From Morinoia aosen (taxonomy: Eukaryota; Arthropoda; Malacostraca; Amphipoda; Talitridae), in assembly GCA_030386875.1 (NCBI GenBank), contig CM059563.1, positions 33,146,139-33,210,138 of the forward strand: 64,000 nucleotides of DNA. The letters are read 5' to 3'. Positions 1 through 13,100 of this stretch are shown one piece after another. The notes beneath the pieces are model-generated. The model was not told where the DNA came from. It did not search any database and saw only the letters and a program-made list of their open reading frames with translations. Made by a program: the position numbers and the translations under genes. Position 1 is the stretch's first letter, and every line of letters begins with the position of its first letter.

Positions 1-411
1 AGTACAAGTCAACCTGTCTACTGTATGTTTGTAAATTATTCTATTCTCTATTCTACCTGCAAATGTCCACTGTCTTGAATAAATAGCTCATTCGAATAAT
101 TATAGTTTTTTGCTCATGGGCATGGTCATTATAAAATTCAATTCTCAATTGTTCCTAATTGTTATGCCCACAATTTATTTTGCAGTATACATACGTATTT
201 CATGTTCACATGCAGTGCTGCACTTCATGTTACGGTACACATATTATAAATTCATATGCAGAATTTGAGTATTTTTCATATTCTATTGCTCCTAATTTTC
301 AAATTTCATTTTATATTTTACAGTACTCATTTTATATGCACATCCAGTGTTAGAGTATTTCTCATAGCAATTAGGGCTTTACACTGATGACGAAGCCATA
401 AATTCTGGCAG
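1..411 (+). other. Intron 3' end upstream of first visible TRRAP exon
   Basis: This is AT-rich intronic sequence with no coding similarity that I can see. It ends in the acceptor TTCTGGCAG at 403-411. Confidence 0.6.
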
Positions 412-1189
412 GTCTGCATCAAATGGGAAGAACGGCGTGTGGCGGATGAGAAGGCCGGCGTAGTGACTCCTGCGGTCGAGACGCGCATGAAGGGTCGCAC
501 TCTTCTCGACCAGTACCGGCCCGCCGTGCATGCAGACACAGTCGTGTACTTCCTCGTACGGCTGCCGTGTCAAGTGCACGAGACAAGCACGGCCACCTCA
601 GCGCTGCTGCCCAATGCCAGCCCTCCATTGCCGGCTGCCACTGCCAGCGAGTTGCTATCCAGGCGTTGCTCTCTCCTGCTCAAACGCGCTCTCGTCGTCT
701 GGCCAAATGCCGACCCCAAGCTCGGTTGGCTCGACAAGCTCTTCCAAGGCGTGGATTCTCCCCAGTACAGTCAGGGAAATGTGTGCTCTGGTTTGGAGCT
801 GCTTACTTTCCTGGTGGGGAAACTGAAACGAGAACAAATGCTGTCCGCCGTGAAAGGCTTATACCGCGGGTTGTTGTGCTGCTGCGCTTGTTCCAACCCT
901 CGCATCATCCGTCTGCTTCATCCTCTCCTCTCAACCCTGTTCACCACTTTTGGGGTGGATGATCTTGAGGAGCTGATGTCACGAGCGACAAAATTAGTGC
1001 AGGACACTCTCAATAACTATGACCGCGGCCCTCCCGGCTCCGTGTTGACGCTGTACCCCGCCCTGATGGTGATGCGAGCTGTCGCACAGCACTCCACCCA
1101 GTACCTGGACAAGCTGATGGCGTCCGTCATGAAAGTGCTGCAGAAAATTACGCGGGACCACTTGACGCCCATCGGACCTGATATCTCAA
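412..1189 (+). CDS. TRRAP: TRRAP exon (late HEAT region)
   Basis: The exon opens in frame with VCIKWEERR after the acceptor ending at 411. It runs through DTVVYFLVRLPCQV, LSRRCSLLLKRAL and NVCSGLELLTFLVGKL, which align with the TRRAP helical-repeat region before the FAT domain. It ends in phase 1 at the donor CTCAA|GTAATT, which completes an AAT codon with the next exon. Its last 16 bases and the donor are duplicated 100 bp downstream. Confidence 0.9.
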
Positions 1190-4100
1190 GTAATTGCCTT
1201 AGTGTACTGATAGATTAATGCATTTCTTTGATGTCTTGTTGATGAAATGACGGCTTCCCACATGGCGCCGCTTGGACCTGATATCTCAAGTAATTGATGT
1301 AGTGTGCTGATGGGTTGATGCCTTTGAAATCTTGTTGATGTTTGATCTAATTATGTTGGCTTCCCTCTGCTACTGACCAGTTATGCTACTGTTCCCTAAA
1401 GGATCTTGTATAGGAACTCACCTTGTGCGTAGATTTCCATTCCCTTAAAACCATATCAATGGGTCCTTCAACCTTCTTCTCTTGAACACCTTTGTTGTGG
1501 TTGGGAGGCCTAAACTGATTTAATCTAGTCTCTTCTTTGTCTTTTCTTTCCCTTCTAACTGAACAAGCTATTTCTGTGCTCTGAGTCCCCTGTGTGGGAA
1601 CGCACCTCATTTTCTACAGGCCGAATCAAATGATGCCTTCTTTTCGCTCTTTGGAGATCGTCTTTGTTGTAGCTAGGAAGTCTTACACATACTTATACTC
1701 GTATAATATGATATATATTCTTGATTTACGCTGAACAATATCTCTGTAAGCACTTCAATGTTGAGGAAATAATCCTTCAATGTTGAGGAAATCAATAATG
1801 GCCACAGAGAGCGCTTCTTTACGTATTGTTCTGATGTTCGATGCGTTAGTGGCATAATCCCAGGGGAAAATGTGAGGTTCCGTGTTGAAGGTTAGGTAGA
1901 CCTGTTTTGTTGTTACCGTAAATCTTATTCTTGTTAATGATCATTTTTTCTTGGTTTGCTGATGTCCTGTTTTTCAATATCCACTACTTTCTTATACTTT
2001 GTCTTGTTCCATAAACTTCTTTTTCAACTTACTGTTTCTATGCCCTTCTGCATAGATTCCGCGTTCCCTTAACTCTATACTAAATGGAGTTAAGGGAATG
2101 GAGTTCATACCTTCTTCCTCTCTTTGGATCGCCTTTGTTGCGTATAGGGATGCGTAAACTAACTAATGATCTAATCTAATCTACATAAGCAGTTTGGTGG
2201 AGAAATAAGCTGACCGGCGCTTCATTTTAAGTTTGGAAGACGACGTCCATGTCTTATTCATGTGGTGATTAATTCTTCTGAATGTTACACCACGCAAACA
2301 CAGAGAAAACGAATACAGTTATTTGCATTTCTTGTGGTTAAAGTACCGTTATTTTGAGCATCAAAAACACGGATCACTTTCACTACAACTTCTAGAGCGC
2401 CTTGTGTTTTAGTGCTGCACTCAATGCCCCACTACAACTGTGCCGGTATATCAAACCATACTGCAGAGTTTCTGTCTGCTACCGATGTGAGGGAATAACC
2501 CAAGATGATTCACCATAAACTCACCTCGTATGCGAGTGCCCAGTTACAGAACAATTAGCGTACTGATTTTTAATGAAACATACTCTTATTTCCAGTTTTT
2601 TAATTTTCAGAAATCTAAAACTATCTGAATTAGGTAATGTCATAATCGAATCGCTGTCCGCTGAATTAGGTAGTCAAAATTGGTTCCCCTTGATTGTATT
2701 CTCAAAATCTGAAGGCTATCTGAATTAGATAGTATATCTTCTGAACGATGTGTGTAATCTTTATTGAAGATTTGAGGGGTAACTGCAATATTTTCCAGAT
2801 GAAGCCAACCGCGTGGACACTCTCATCGTGCTACTCGAGCTTGTCAAGAACAGAGTGTGTGTGCTGAGCAGCGAAATGCGCAAGGTCTTCATTGGCAACG
2901 TGATGGTGGGGCTCATTGAAAAAACGCCTGACGTCAAAGTAATGAAGGCCATCACCAAAGTTGTGGGCGAGTGGGTGCGGATGAAACACACTGCCTCGCT
3001 GCCTGGTCAAGCGCCCAGCCTGCGTGAAAAGAGCATCTTGCTCGTGAAGCTCATGCAGTACGTCGAGAAACGTTTCCCACTTGATGACGAAATGATGGCG
3101 CAGTTCTTGAACATCGTGCTTTTTGTGTATCGTGATGAGTATTTGAAGACGACTGAGCTTGTTAGCAAACTCGAGACGGCCTTCTTGACGGGTCTGCGTT
3201 GCAATCAGCCACAGATCCGCGCGAGTTTCCTTCAAGTGTTCCAGGACAGCATGCCTAACAGGCTGCACAGTCGCCTGCTCTACATCGTGTGTTCCCAGAA
3301 CTGGGACGGTATCGGGCCTCATTATTGGATCAAGCAGTGTATTCAAATCCTGCTGAGCACTGCCTACGAGAAAATCCCCATCCAAGTCTCCCGCAGTGAC
3401 ATCATGCTACCTAGCGTTGCCTCTGTTATTGGCTGGGCAGAGCCGGCAGATCGCGCTCATTTCTCCATGCTTGCAAATGTAAAGGAAGAAGATGTCGAGT
3501 CGTCCTCTGCAAATAACTCTTCAGAAACTAATCAGGATGACATTGACATGGAACTCTCTTCAACTGTACCTGGAGAGAGCTCTCTTTCTGGTTCGCGTTC
3601 CTCAACAAACTCGAGAGCCAAAGTTTTGATGCTGATTTCAACCCAGTGGAAGTTTTACCAAGGTGCTAACGAAGTGTACACGAACCATTTTCTGGCGGGC
3701 ACGGCCCAGCTCTGCCACATGGACACAGGCTTGGCAGAGTGGGTGTGGAAGCAGCTCTTCCCGCGCATCTGGAGTGTGCTCAGCGAGAAGCAACAACAGT
3801 CCCTGAGCAGAGAAATTCCTCCATTCCTGTCATCTGGCGCGCACATCGTTCAGAAGGAGAGCCATCCGTCGGCCATCCAAACTTTCGTGGAAGCTTTATG
3901 TTTGTGTCAGCCTAGCGTGTCCATGCGGCCCTTCTTGCTTCAGTACCTGGGCAAGGGACACAACCTCTGGCACCGCATGAGCCTCCAGCTGGAGGCCATC
4001 ATGCATGCCAGTCAAGGGTCACCTCCATCTGGCTCCCTCAAGAGGGACTTGGACTATCCCGACCAACTTCTCACACTGCAGCAGGTCAGCCACTCGTTTT

Positions 4101-7100
4101 TTTTCAACTCTTCTATTTGCTAAGTTTCTAGAATTTTTGTGGTTGTTTTTCATCCACTCATTTTTGCTCTAATTTACGCTTTGCTCTGAGGACACCTTTG
4201 GTTTTTTCAGCTCTCCTACTTGCCAAGTCTTCACGGTTAGTTTTCTTAGTTATTTTTTGCTGTTTTTTTTTTACTCAGGAAAACTTTTTTGTGGAGTGTG
4301 GGATTCATCCGTCACACCTTTAAAAGCTGGTCTATTTTCATTATTGCTCCTGCTCAAATTCCCTTCAATTTAAACTAATCGAGGCATCCAATTTCTCAAA
4401 CGATAGAAATTATTTCTTTACTGCTGCTGCTACCATTACTTATTTTTCTCTTTAAACCATTAATGATGAATAGAATGTCTCAAGCTATCACTGCATTGCA
4501 TTTGAGCGAAATTAACAATAATTAGAGGTTATTTTGGTGTTTTCAGAACTGTGGCTTGTGTATTGTACTGTTAAGCACGCCAGTTTTTACTATGTTTAAA
4601 CACTTTGATCGCAACTTGCCCACTGGTGAGAACGGAGGGGATTTCCATAATGCTGGTGACCCTGTGCATACTACCAACCAGTAGTCACCAACTCAATTTT
4701 CCTAAGTACTTGATCAAAGCTAAAAGAAAGCAAGATTTAATTAATAATTTTTGGTATTTACAAAATTGCTTGCAACAATTGGCATTAAATTTGAGTTAAA
4801 TATTGAACCCTAGTTTTACCAATTGTGGCTCAAGTGTTAACCTATGCAGTATTGAATTTGACAGGAAGCGATGGTGGGCCTGAGCGATCTATACTCCCAG
4901 ATGCGAGAGGACGATCTGTGGGCCGGACTATGGCAGACGTATGCCCACTACCCAGAGACCAAGCTCGTAAGTGCCGGTGTTAGTGCTTTTGGCTGTTGTG
5001 CGTGAATTGTTCCTCTTGTTAAATTGCTCATTGTTCATCCTGTGTATACTAGATAAGATTCAATTGTTCCTCTTGTTAAGTTGTTAAATGTTCACCCTGT
5101 GTATCCTACATAAGATTCAATTGTTCCTCTTGTTAAGTTGTTAAATGTTCACCCTGTGTATCCTAGATAAGATTCAATTGTTCCTCTTATTAAATTGTTT
5201 ATTTTTCAATCTGTGTATCTTAGATGAGATTTAGTTATTCCTCTTCTCCGTTCTGCACTGTATCTAGAATAATGTCAATTTTAAAAGGCGCGGACAGTCT
5301 GAATTGATGAAATTATGAATGTGTTTTTATTCTGTTATGATGTGCCAGAAAAAACACTGATTCAGGCCTAATAACTGTGAAGTTCCAGTTTAATTTATCT
5401 TCTTCAAACCTGTATCGTGAGGTTGAGTCTTCCTTGATAACTCTTATGCATTATGCCGCAAGTTTTTGAAGGAGTTTTATGAAGCCACAAATTTTTTTAT
5501 TGCCACTTTATGTTAATTGTTTCACGTTAACGGGGTAGAGCAGTGTTGAGAATTTTTTATTTCATTCTCTCACCCCCACTTAAGGAGATACTACTATTGT
5601 ATCCCTGGGAGCCAACACTCCCAAAGGAATTATGCGAGGTCCCAAGCTAAGGGTTGGGTAGGCCTTCTTTCTGTTGAAATAGAATAGGTTTTTGTTTTGG
5701 TACAGACTTTTTATTCTCGGCTCACTGCTGTCCTGTTTTTCAGCACTTACTTTCCTCTTCAACTGTTATCTCGTTTCATTAACCTCTTTCTTGGCTTAAT
5801 GTTTTTATGCTCCTTGTGCGTAGATTCTGCATTCCCTCAACTCCATACTAAATGATGCCTTCATTCTTCCTCTCTTTGAACATCTTTGTTGTGGTTAACG
5901 CTAGGAGAGGCTAGAACTTTCTTATAATCCATCAATCATCCATTCTCTCGCATTAGTTAATTTTTGCATTTTCTAATTTTCAGGCTGTGACATTTGAGCA
6001 ACATGGCTTCATGGAGCAAGCGGTGGCTGCGTATGAAGTGGCCATGAACAAAGGCAGTACCGACATGGCCATCAGGGCTCTGCCCCCTCGCCACAATGCT
6101 GAGGTCAAGCTCTGGGAGCGCCAGTGGCTCAGGTGATCTCACGCAGCTGTGCAGCCCTGAATTGTAATGTTGTGTGTTTGTGCCTGGCTTAGGTGTGCAG
6201 ACCTTGATTGTTGTGTGTTTGTGCCTGGCTTAGCTGTGCAGTCCTTGATTGTTGTGTGTTTGGGCCTGGGTTAGCTGTGCAGACCTTGATTGTGTGTGTT
6301 TGTGCCTGGCTTAGCTGTGCAGTCCTTGATTGTTGTGTGTTTGGGCCTGGGTTAGCTGTGCAGACCTTGATTGTTGTGTGTTTGTGCCTGGGTTAGCTGT
6401 GCAGACCTTGATTGTTGTGTGTTTGTGCCTGGCTTAGCTGTGCAGTCCTTGATTGTTGTGTGTTTGTGCCTGGGTTAGCTGTGCAGACCTTGATTGTTGT
6501 GTGTTTGGGCCTGGGTTAGCTGTGCAGACCTTGTTTGTTGTGTTTGTGCCTGGGTTAGCTGTGCAAACCTTGATTGTTGTGTGTTTGTGCCTGGGTTAGC
6601 TGTGCAGACCTTGATTGTTGTGTGTTTGTGCCTGGGTTAGCTGTGCAGACCTTGATTGTTGTGTGTTTGTGCTGGCTTAGCTGTGCAGACCTTGATTGTT
6701 GTGTGTTTGTGCTGGCTTAGCTGTGCCACTCTTGTATTTTGTTGTGTGTTGCATAACTTTATATGTGTTGTCCTGCGGATAGCACAGCTCTTACTTGTAT
6801 TTCGTCTTGTATGCTGTTCCTTACTTCCTGCAAAGGTTGCATTCAAAGTTCAATTAAATATTTTTAATGACTTCTGAGTGGGGTATTTCCTTTGATGAAG
6901 GTTAAGTAGGATTAAATATTTTGTCTTGCTATTCTTCACGAATTATGTTTGAGTATGTGTTGAAATTTTGCATCTGGCTAAGTGTAGGTATCTCCACTTC
7001 GATGCTTGGTGTGCTGTTCAGAAGTTCTGATGATACTGGTAATACCAGTGTTAGGCTGTCTCATAGCTGCACGATTTGATGCTTTCCATGAACATGAACT

Positions 7101-10100
7101 AGCATTTCTGTTGCGAGACACCGAGCTGCATTATCATTTCGGTGGATAGCTTCTACCGGGAGAGGTGCTGTATATTTTTTATGCAAAGAGACAGAAGAGT
7201 TAGGCAAAAAGTACTCGACACCACGTTATTTGTTATTGGTACGATGCTGTTTGTACTCACCCGCTTGGTCAACACTTCGACTGCAACGTTGGTCATATTT
7301 GATGACAGGGAGTTTTCGTTATGCTGCTGACCAATCAGTAGTCACAAACTCAATTGAAAAATAAACTGAATCAAAACTAAATGAAAACACGATCCAGTTA
7401 ATGTTAGGTATTTTCACCATTGCTTACAACAATTTGCTTTAAATTTGAACTCAATATATTAAATTTCAGTTTCACTTGCCACAGTCTAAAGTGTTAATTT
7501 GTAGGAGGTGGAAGGCTTATTTTGCTACATGATTCAAGTCAATGGTGCACTAATGATGAGCGTTGTGCTCAGATGCTCGAAGGAGCTGAACCAGTGGGAA
7601 ATTGTGCGCGACTTTGGCTCGGACCCGAACAACGGGCTACCCCAACTGGTACTGGACAGCGCGTGGCGTGTTGCCGACTGGACTGCGATGAGGGACGCTC
7701 TCACTGCCCTGGAGCGCGCCTCGTATCCCAGGTACTGCCTTTTGCGCTCGTTCTTAGGTAGCGTGACGTGTGAATTGCTTCTGTGTGGTGTGATCACCGC
7801 AGGGCTGCTTTACTCTCTTGTGGTAACCTGAAGTGAAATCTGACGATGCTTTCATTTGGATCTTGTCCTTCAGGCAACACAACTTTTGTATTTATGGGAG
7901 ATACCCCTAAGGGGGATACAACTCTTGTACCTATGGGAATTACCCCTCAGGAGGATACAGCTATTGTATCAATAGAAATTAGCACTTCAAGGACGAAATG
8001 GGCCTAATCTGATAGTTAGGTAGGCTTTCTTTTTATTGAGTTAAAATGTTTCGTTATGTTAAGGCCATCGAACGGTTTTTTCCCATGAAACTTCAAAAAT
8101 TAGTAAAAAATACTTCAGGAGTGAAATAAGCTCGGAGGGATTCACCATATGTTTAGAACATTCGAATGGACGATCAAAGCCCTAAATTTTTAGAATTTGC
8201 CCAAACCCCTCCCCCCTCTAAGGGCAATTTCTAAAAAAAATCTAATTTCTCAGTCAATACTGTACATAGAAACTATTAATTTTTTGTTCGATTCACAATG
8301 AATTGGTCTACAAATCTGGGATTCAGTTTTTTGATATCGCTACAAATTTTTTTTTTACATTTTTGAATTTAAAACAAAATTTTTTTTAATTATTTTTCTT
8401 TACATGTTAATAAAAAATTCTATTCAACGTATCAAAAATCGACCTCTCAGGCTTATAGTACTCACCTTGATCTTTACGATGCTGAAAAGATCTTCATAAA
8501 TGTAAAACTGTAGGAGAAATTGAGCCGCACAGCCGAAAAAAACTTGTTATGAGAAAAAAGCTTTCCAGTTTTTCAATTATTTCTCCAACAGTTTTTAACT
8601 TATGGAGGAGTTATTTTTTGCATTGTAAAGATCAAAGTGTGTACTATAAATTTGCATAGTAGTATTTTGAAGAGTTGATTAGAAAATTTTTTGTTGCTAT
8701 TTAAAGTAATCACTAAAAAATATATATATTATGTTTCAATAATTCAAACATTTCTTAAATTTTTTTTGAAGCGATATCAAAAAACTGGATCTTAACTTTG
8801 TAGATCAATTCATTGTGAACCAAACAAAAAAAACTAAACGTCTCTATGTACAATATTGACTCATAAATAAGTTTTTTTTATAAATTTCAATTTGAGGGAG
8901 CAAATTTGAAAAAAATTTCAGGGCTCTGCATTCGAATGTTCTAAACATATTGTGAATCCCTCCGAGCTTATTTCGCTCCTGAAGTATTTTTTATTAATTT
9001 TTGAAGTTTCATGAGAAAAAAAACGTTTGATGGCCTTAAGGACCACCTTTAAAGGTTCACTGCTGTCCTGTTTTTTGACAAGTGTTTTGTGCTGTTGTGG
9101 AACAACCGTATGGGCTTACAATTGATATTTTACCTCTCATAAACTCATGAGAGCATCTGCCGGTGGGTCCCCTAATGGAAACCGGTTAGGTAATACAATT
9201 CGAGATTAAAATAAGTTTTGTGTTCACTTTCTTTTGTCCATGAATATAAGTGTGATTTTGTTTCGCATTCACGTATATACAATATAATTTAATAGCAAAT
9301 TGGTTTAGGTTGTAAAAACCAACTTTTTCATAAGTTAGCGAACCAACTGACTTCAATACATGACACTGCCGACACTGCAACCTCCTCGTAGTATCTTTGT
9401 TGCCTCAGTGCCTTATGTCTTTGTCTGTATTAACTTATCAAGCCGTCCTGGCTTGAGGGTCCAAGTGATTGGCTTTCATTGTGATGATACCCTCTCGTTT
9501 TGTTCACTAAGCATGCGTGATCAGTGAGTCGTGTTTGTCTCTTTGTTTCTTGCTTCTTAAATTTGGATTTTGGTGCCGCTGCTGTGACTGAAGGTACAAG
9601 GCTATGCGAGAAGTTTTCACATCAACCTTTCAGTTGACATCAGCTTATGCAAAACGATTGTGATAGCCTGCAGAAAGTAGGTTTGTGGGAGTTCAAGAAA
9701 AACTGAATTTATTGAACATGGACTAAAGAATGTTTTGCTATCAGCCCATTCAACTTGCTCAGCTACTTTGAAAGCACCATTGAATATTAAAAACAAATAA
9801 TGTGGTGGAGATAATTTCTCATGCATATTTCATATAAACTCTTTAGGTGCAACGTGACCCACCGGTGGTCCCGGAGGAGATTTTCATGATGCTACAGACC
9901 GACCAGCAGTCACTAACTCAATTTCGATAAATGCTTAGTGAAAACTAAATGCAGGGGCGACCTATTTAGTGTTCGTTATTTCCATAATTGATCCCAAAAA
10001 TTAATTCTAATTTGAGTTGAAAATTGAACTGTAGTTTAACATTTAGCCTTTAACATGCTAAAATACACATAAAAGATATTTTGGATCCATGGGGCTATAT

Positions 10101-13100
10101 ATCTCTTGTAGTTAATTTAAGTGTATAATTTCCAGAGAGTACCAGTGGAAAGTTAACCTGTACAAAGGCTACCTGGCCATCTGTGTGGTGGACGACCAGA
10201 CGGCCACTACCGCAGTGGACAAAATCGTCGAGCTGACATCGGCTCTCTGCATCAGGGAGTGGAAACGCCTGCCTAGCATCGTGTCGCACATACATCTGCC
10301 CTTCCTGCAAGCCGCGCAACAGGTGCGTGTTGTAACGTGTGTTCGATGTGTGTATTCTACGGACGAATTTTATTTGCATTGGTATGAAATTGCGCCTCGC
10401 GCACCTTGTTTGGACTTCTCCAGACACTTTTTGCTTACTTGCGTCTGCCCAAATTAACGCATTTCTGTTGGAACACTCCAGCTGTGGTGTACTTCAGTGT
10501 CTTGTGCTGTGCATGTCAGTGGTGGCGCTTTTTCTTCTCTGAATAAAACGTGTATAAGTGAGGGTTTGAGTGATAAATGCCTACAGCACACCTGCTGGGC
10601 AAAAATAATGATGTTGATGCTGCTTGTAGGTGATGGAGCTACAGGAGGCATGGCAGATACACCAAGGCCTAGTGCAGGGTCGCTCGAGCAGCGTGCACGA
10701 CATGAAGGCCATCATGAAAACCTGGCGCAACCGCCTGCCCGTCATCGCTGACGACCTCAGCCACTGGTCGGATATCTTCACCTGGCGCCAGCAGCACTAC
10801 CAGTACATCGTCAACCACTACTCAGAGTCCAACGAGGCTGGCCAGGTAGTGAAAATATTCGGCCAATTTGGTTACAGTGACTGCAATGCCAGAATTTTGG
10901 GTTTAGGCAAAAGATGGGATGTAAAATCATTAGCTGTGAATAAATTTAATCGTACACTTGATTTCAGTTGCTTTCGAGAACACGTTCCGTATTTTATGTT
11001 GTAGACAGGCATACAAATGACACGTCATAATTTTGTGGGTGTATTGATGATGAATTCAAAAGACACCCGAGGCGTAATTTTGAAACTAAAGTAAGCTTTG
11101 TTTTTCATTTTTCTCCATTTCTAAGTTCTAATTTTAGTATCTCTTGTTTTACAGAGACGCACCCATAAGTAGCCCTTCATTTTCTCCTGAATGAATTCGA
11201 ATGTTAGTGTCTCTGGTTTTGCTGGATAATTGGTAGGTTTTGTAGTAGCTGAGTCATACTGTGCAACCATGTCGTTGTTTTGTGTGGTTTGAGCATGGGG
11301 CTCCCGGACCCAGTGTTGCTCACGATGTGTGCTGCTGAGTTACTCCCTCCCATTTGACACTTTGACTGTGACGTGAGCCACCGGTGGTCACTGGGGGAGT
11401 TTTCATAATGCTACTGACTGACCAGTAGTCACAAACCTAATTTCCATGCATACTAAATCAAAACTAAATGAAGGCACGATCCTTTTAACGCTTGCTATTT
11501 TCGACTTTGTTTACTACAATTGATTTTAAATTTGAGCTGAATGTTAAACTTAAGTTTCCACAATTGCGTTTGAAGTGTCGAGTGTTGTGCGTGCAGCAAC
11601 AGAGCCACAGCATGCAAGGGGTGCACGCGTCGGCGCAAGGCATCATCCACTTCGGCAAGATCGCACGCAAGCACAATTCGACCAACGTGTGTCTCGAGTC
11701 CCTCTCGCGCATCCACTCCATTCCCTCTGTGCCCATCGTTGACTGCTTCCAGAAGATAAGGCAGCAGGTCAAGTGCTACCTCCACATGGCCGTTGCTAAC
11801 AACATGGGAAAGACCGAGCTTCAGGAGGTACGGGTGTTTTTGGATGTCGTCTCCACCAGCGCCATAACGTTTATTTTTTTATTAATTTCTTCACTAAATC
11901 CATTCAACCTATTTAACTTACTTGATCTATTTAAGATGAAATTCTTAAACAAAACTTGTTTGACTGAACTAAATACATAAATTCTGGTATTTCCATATCT
12001 ATATCATAAAAGGAGCCCCGTCCGTCCGTCCGTCCGTCCGTCTGTGTGTCACGCCCACCAGCCGAAAGTGTGAGATGAGCGTATCTGTGATACAAGCTTC
12101 ATCAACTCCACAATTTTCGATGCCTTAACCCAGCAGAATGCGAGTCGGAATGAATATCACGTGTATTGGTAGGTTAGATTAGGTTGAATAGAATATCAGC
12201 GGTTGAGACTTGGGGAAGTATTGGAAAGCCATAGAATAGCATGGGAAAGCCAAGTTGAAGCTCAGTTGGTCCTATAACTAATCCTATCATCATTTTGACG
12301 GGCCGTGTGCACTCGTATTCATGAAACTATGTAGTTTCACCGCGTGTTTGATGTATGCTAATACGTAATGCGTTATTCTGCGAACGAATTCTTATTTGCA
12401 GTGGTGCGAAACTGTGTTGTAGGGCTAACGAGCGCTGTCCCCCCCGCACTGTGTTTGGCTCCTCCAGACACTTTTGCACACTCGCGTCTGCCCAAATTAC
12501 TGCATTTCTGTTGAGAAGTTCCAGTTGTATGGCCGCGTGTTGTGCTCGAGTGTGTTGTCCCGTGCATGTCGGTGACGGCGTTTTTATCAGGTCACTTGCT
12601 GTAGACCAGGACACTTCTCGTTTTATTACAAGCTCTCTGTTTGATAGGTTTAGAAGCAAGTAGTGAAAATAAGATGAATTCAACTCCTAGTTCTAAAATT
12701 TTATTGATTTTTTTACTTTGAAATTCTGCTTTCTAGTTCCATCGGTGGTGAAATATTACCATTTCGCTGTTTTCATTTGCGCCAAGTGAAAGAATGTTTT
12801 ACCTGCACATTATGGGTAAATTTCTTTCTGCAGCATTGACTTTATACTAGAAAACAGACAACGTGATCCACGTGGTCTGACAGCATTGCAAGGTTCAATT
12901 GACGGGAAATAATAGATGAAAAGTGGCGTCTCGTGTACCAATTTTGGGAAGAAATGCCACAATAGTACTTGGCTACTCCGGCATTTCTTTTCGATTCTAC
13001 TTTGACTATTTAGGAAAGTCTCCGTGCCTTTCCTGTCAAAGATGTAGTGGCTGTTGTTTATTTTCTCACGCACCGACCGCCTTTGTGTGGAGCGATGCTT

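Noticed and set aside
2831-3385. Minus-strand 184-codon frame
   Set aside because: It is antisense to the longest TRRAP exon, whose plus-strand translation matches the family throughout.
6208-6877. Plus- and minus-strand Cys- or Gln-rich open frames
   Set aside because: They are products of the 41-bp minisatellite in an intron.
12010-12050. (CCGT)n run as a regulatory site
   Set aside because: It is a short simple repeat with no supporting context. A similar run near 15282 shows it is a common microsatellite.
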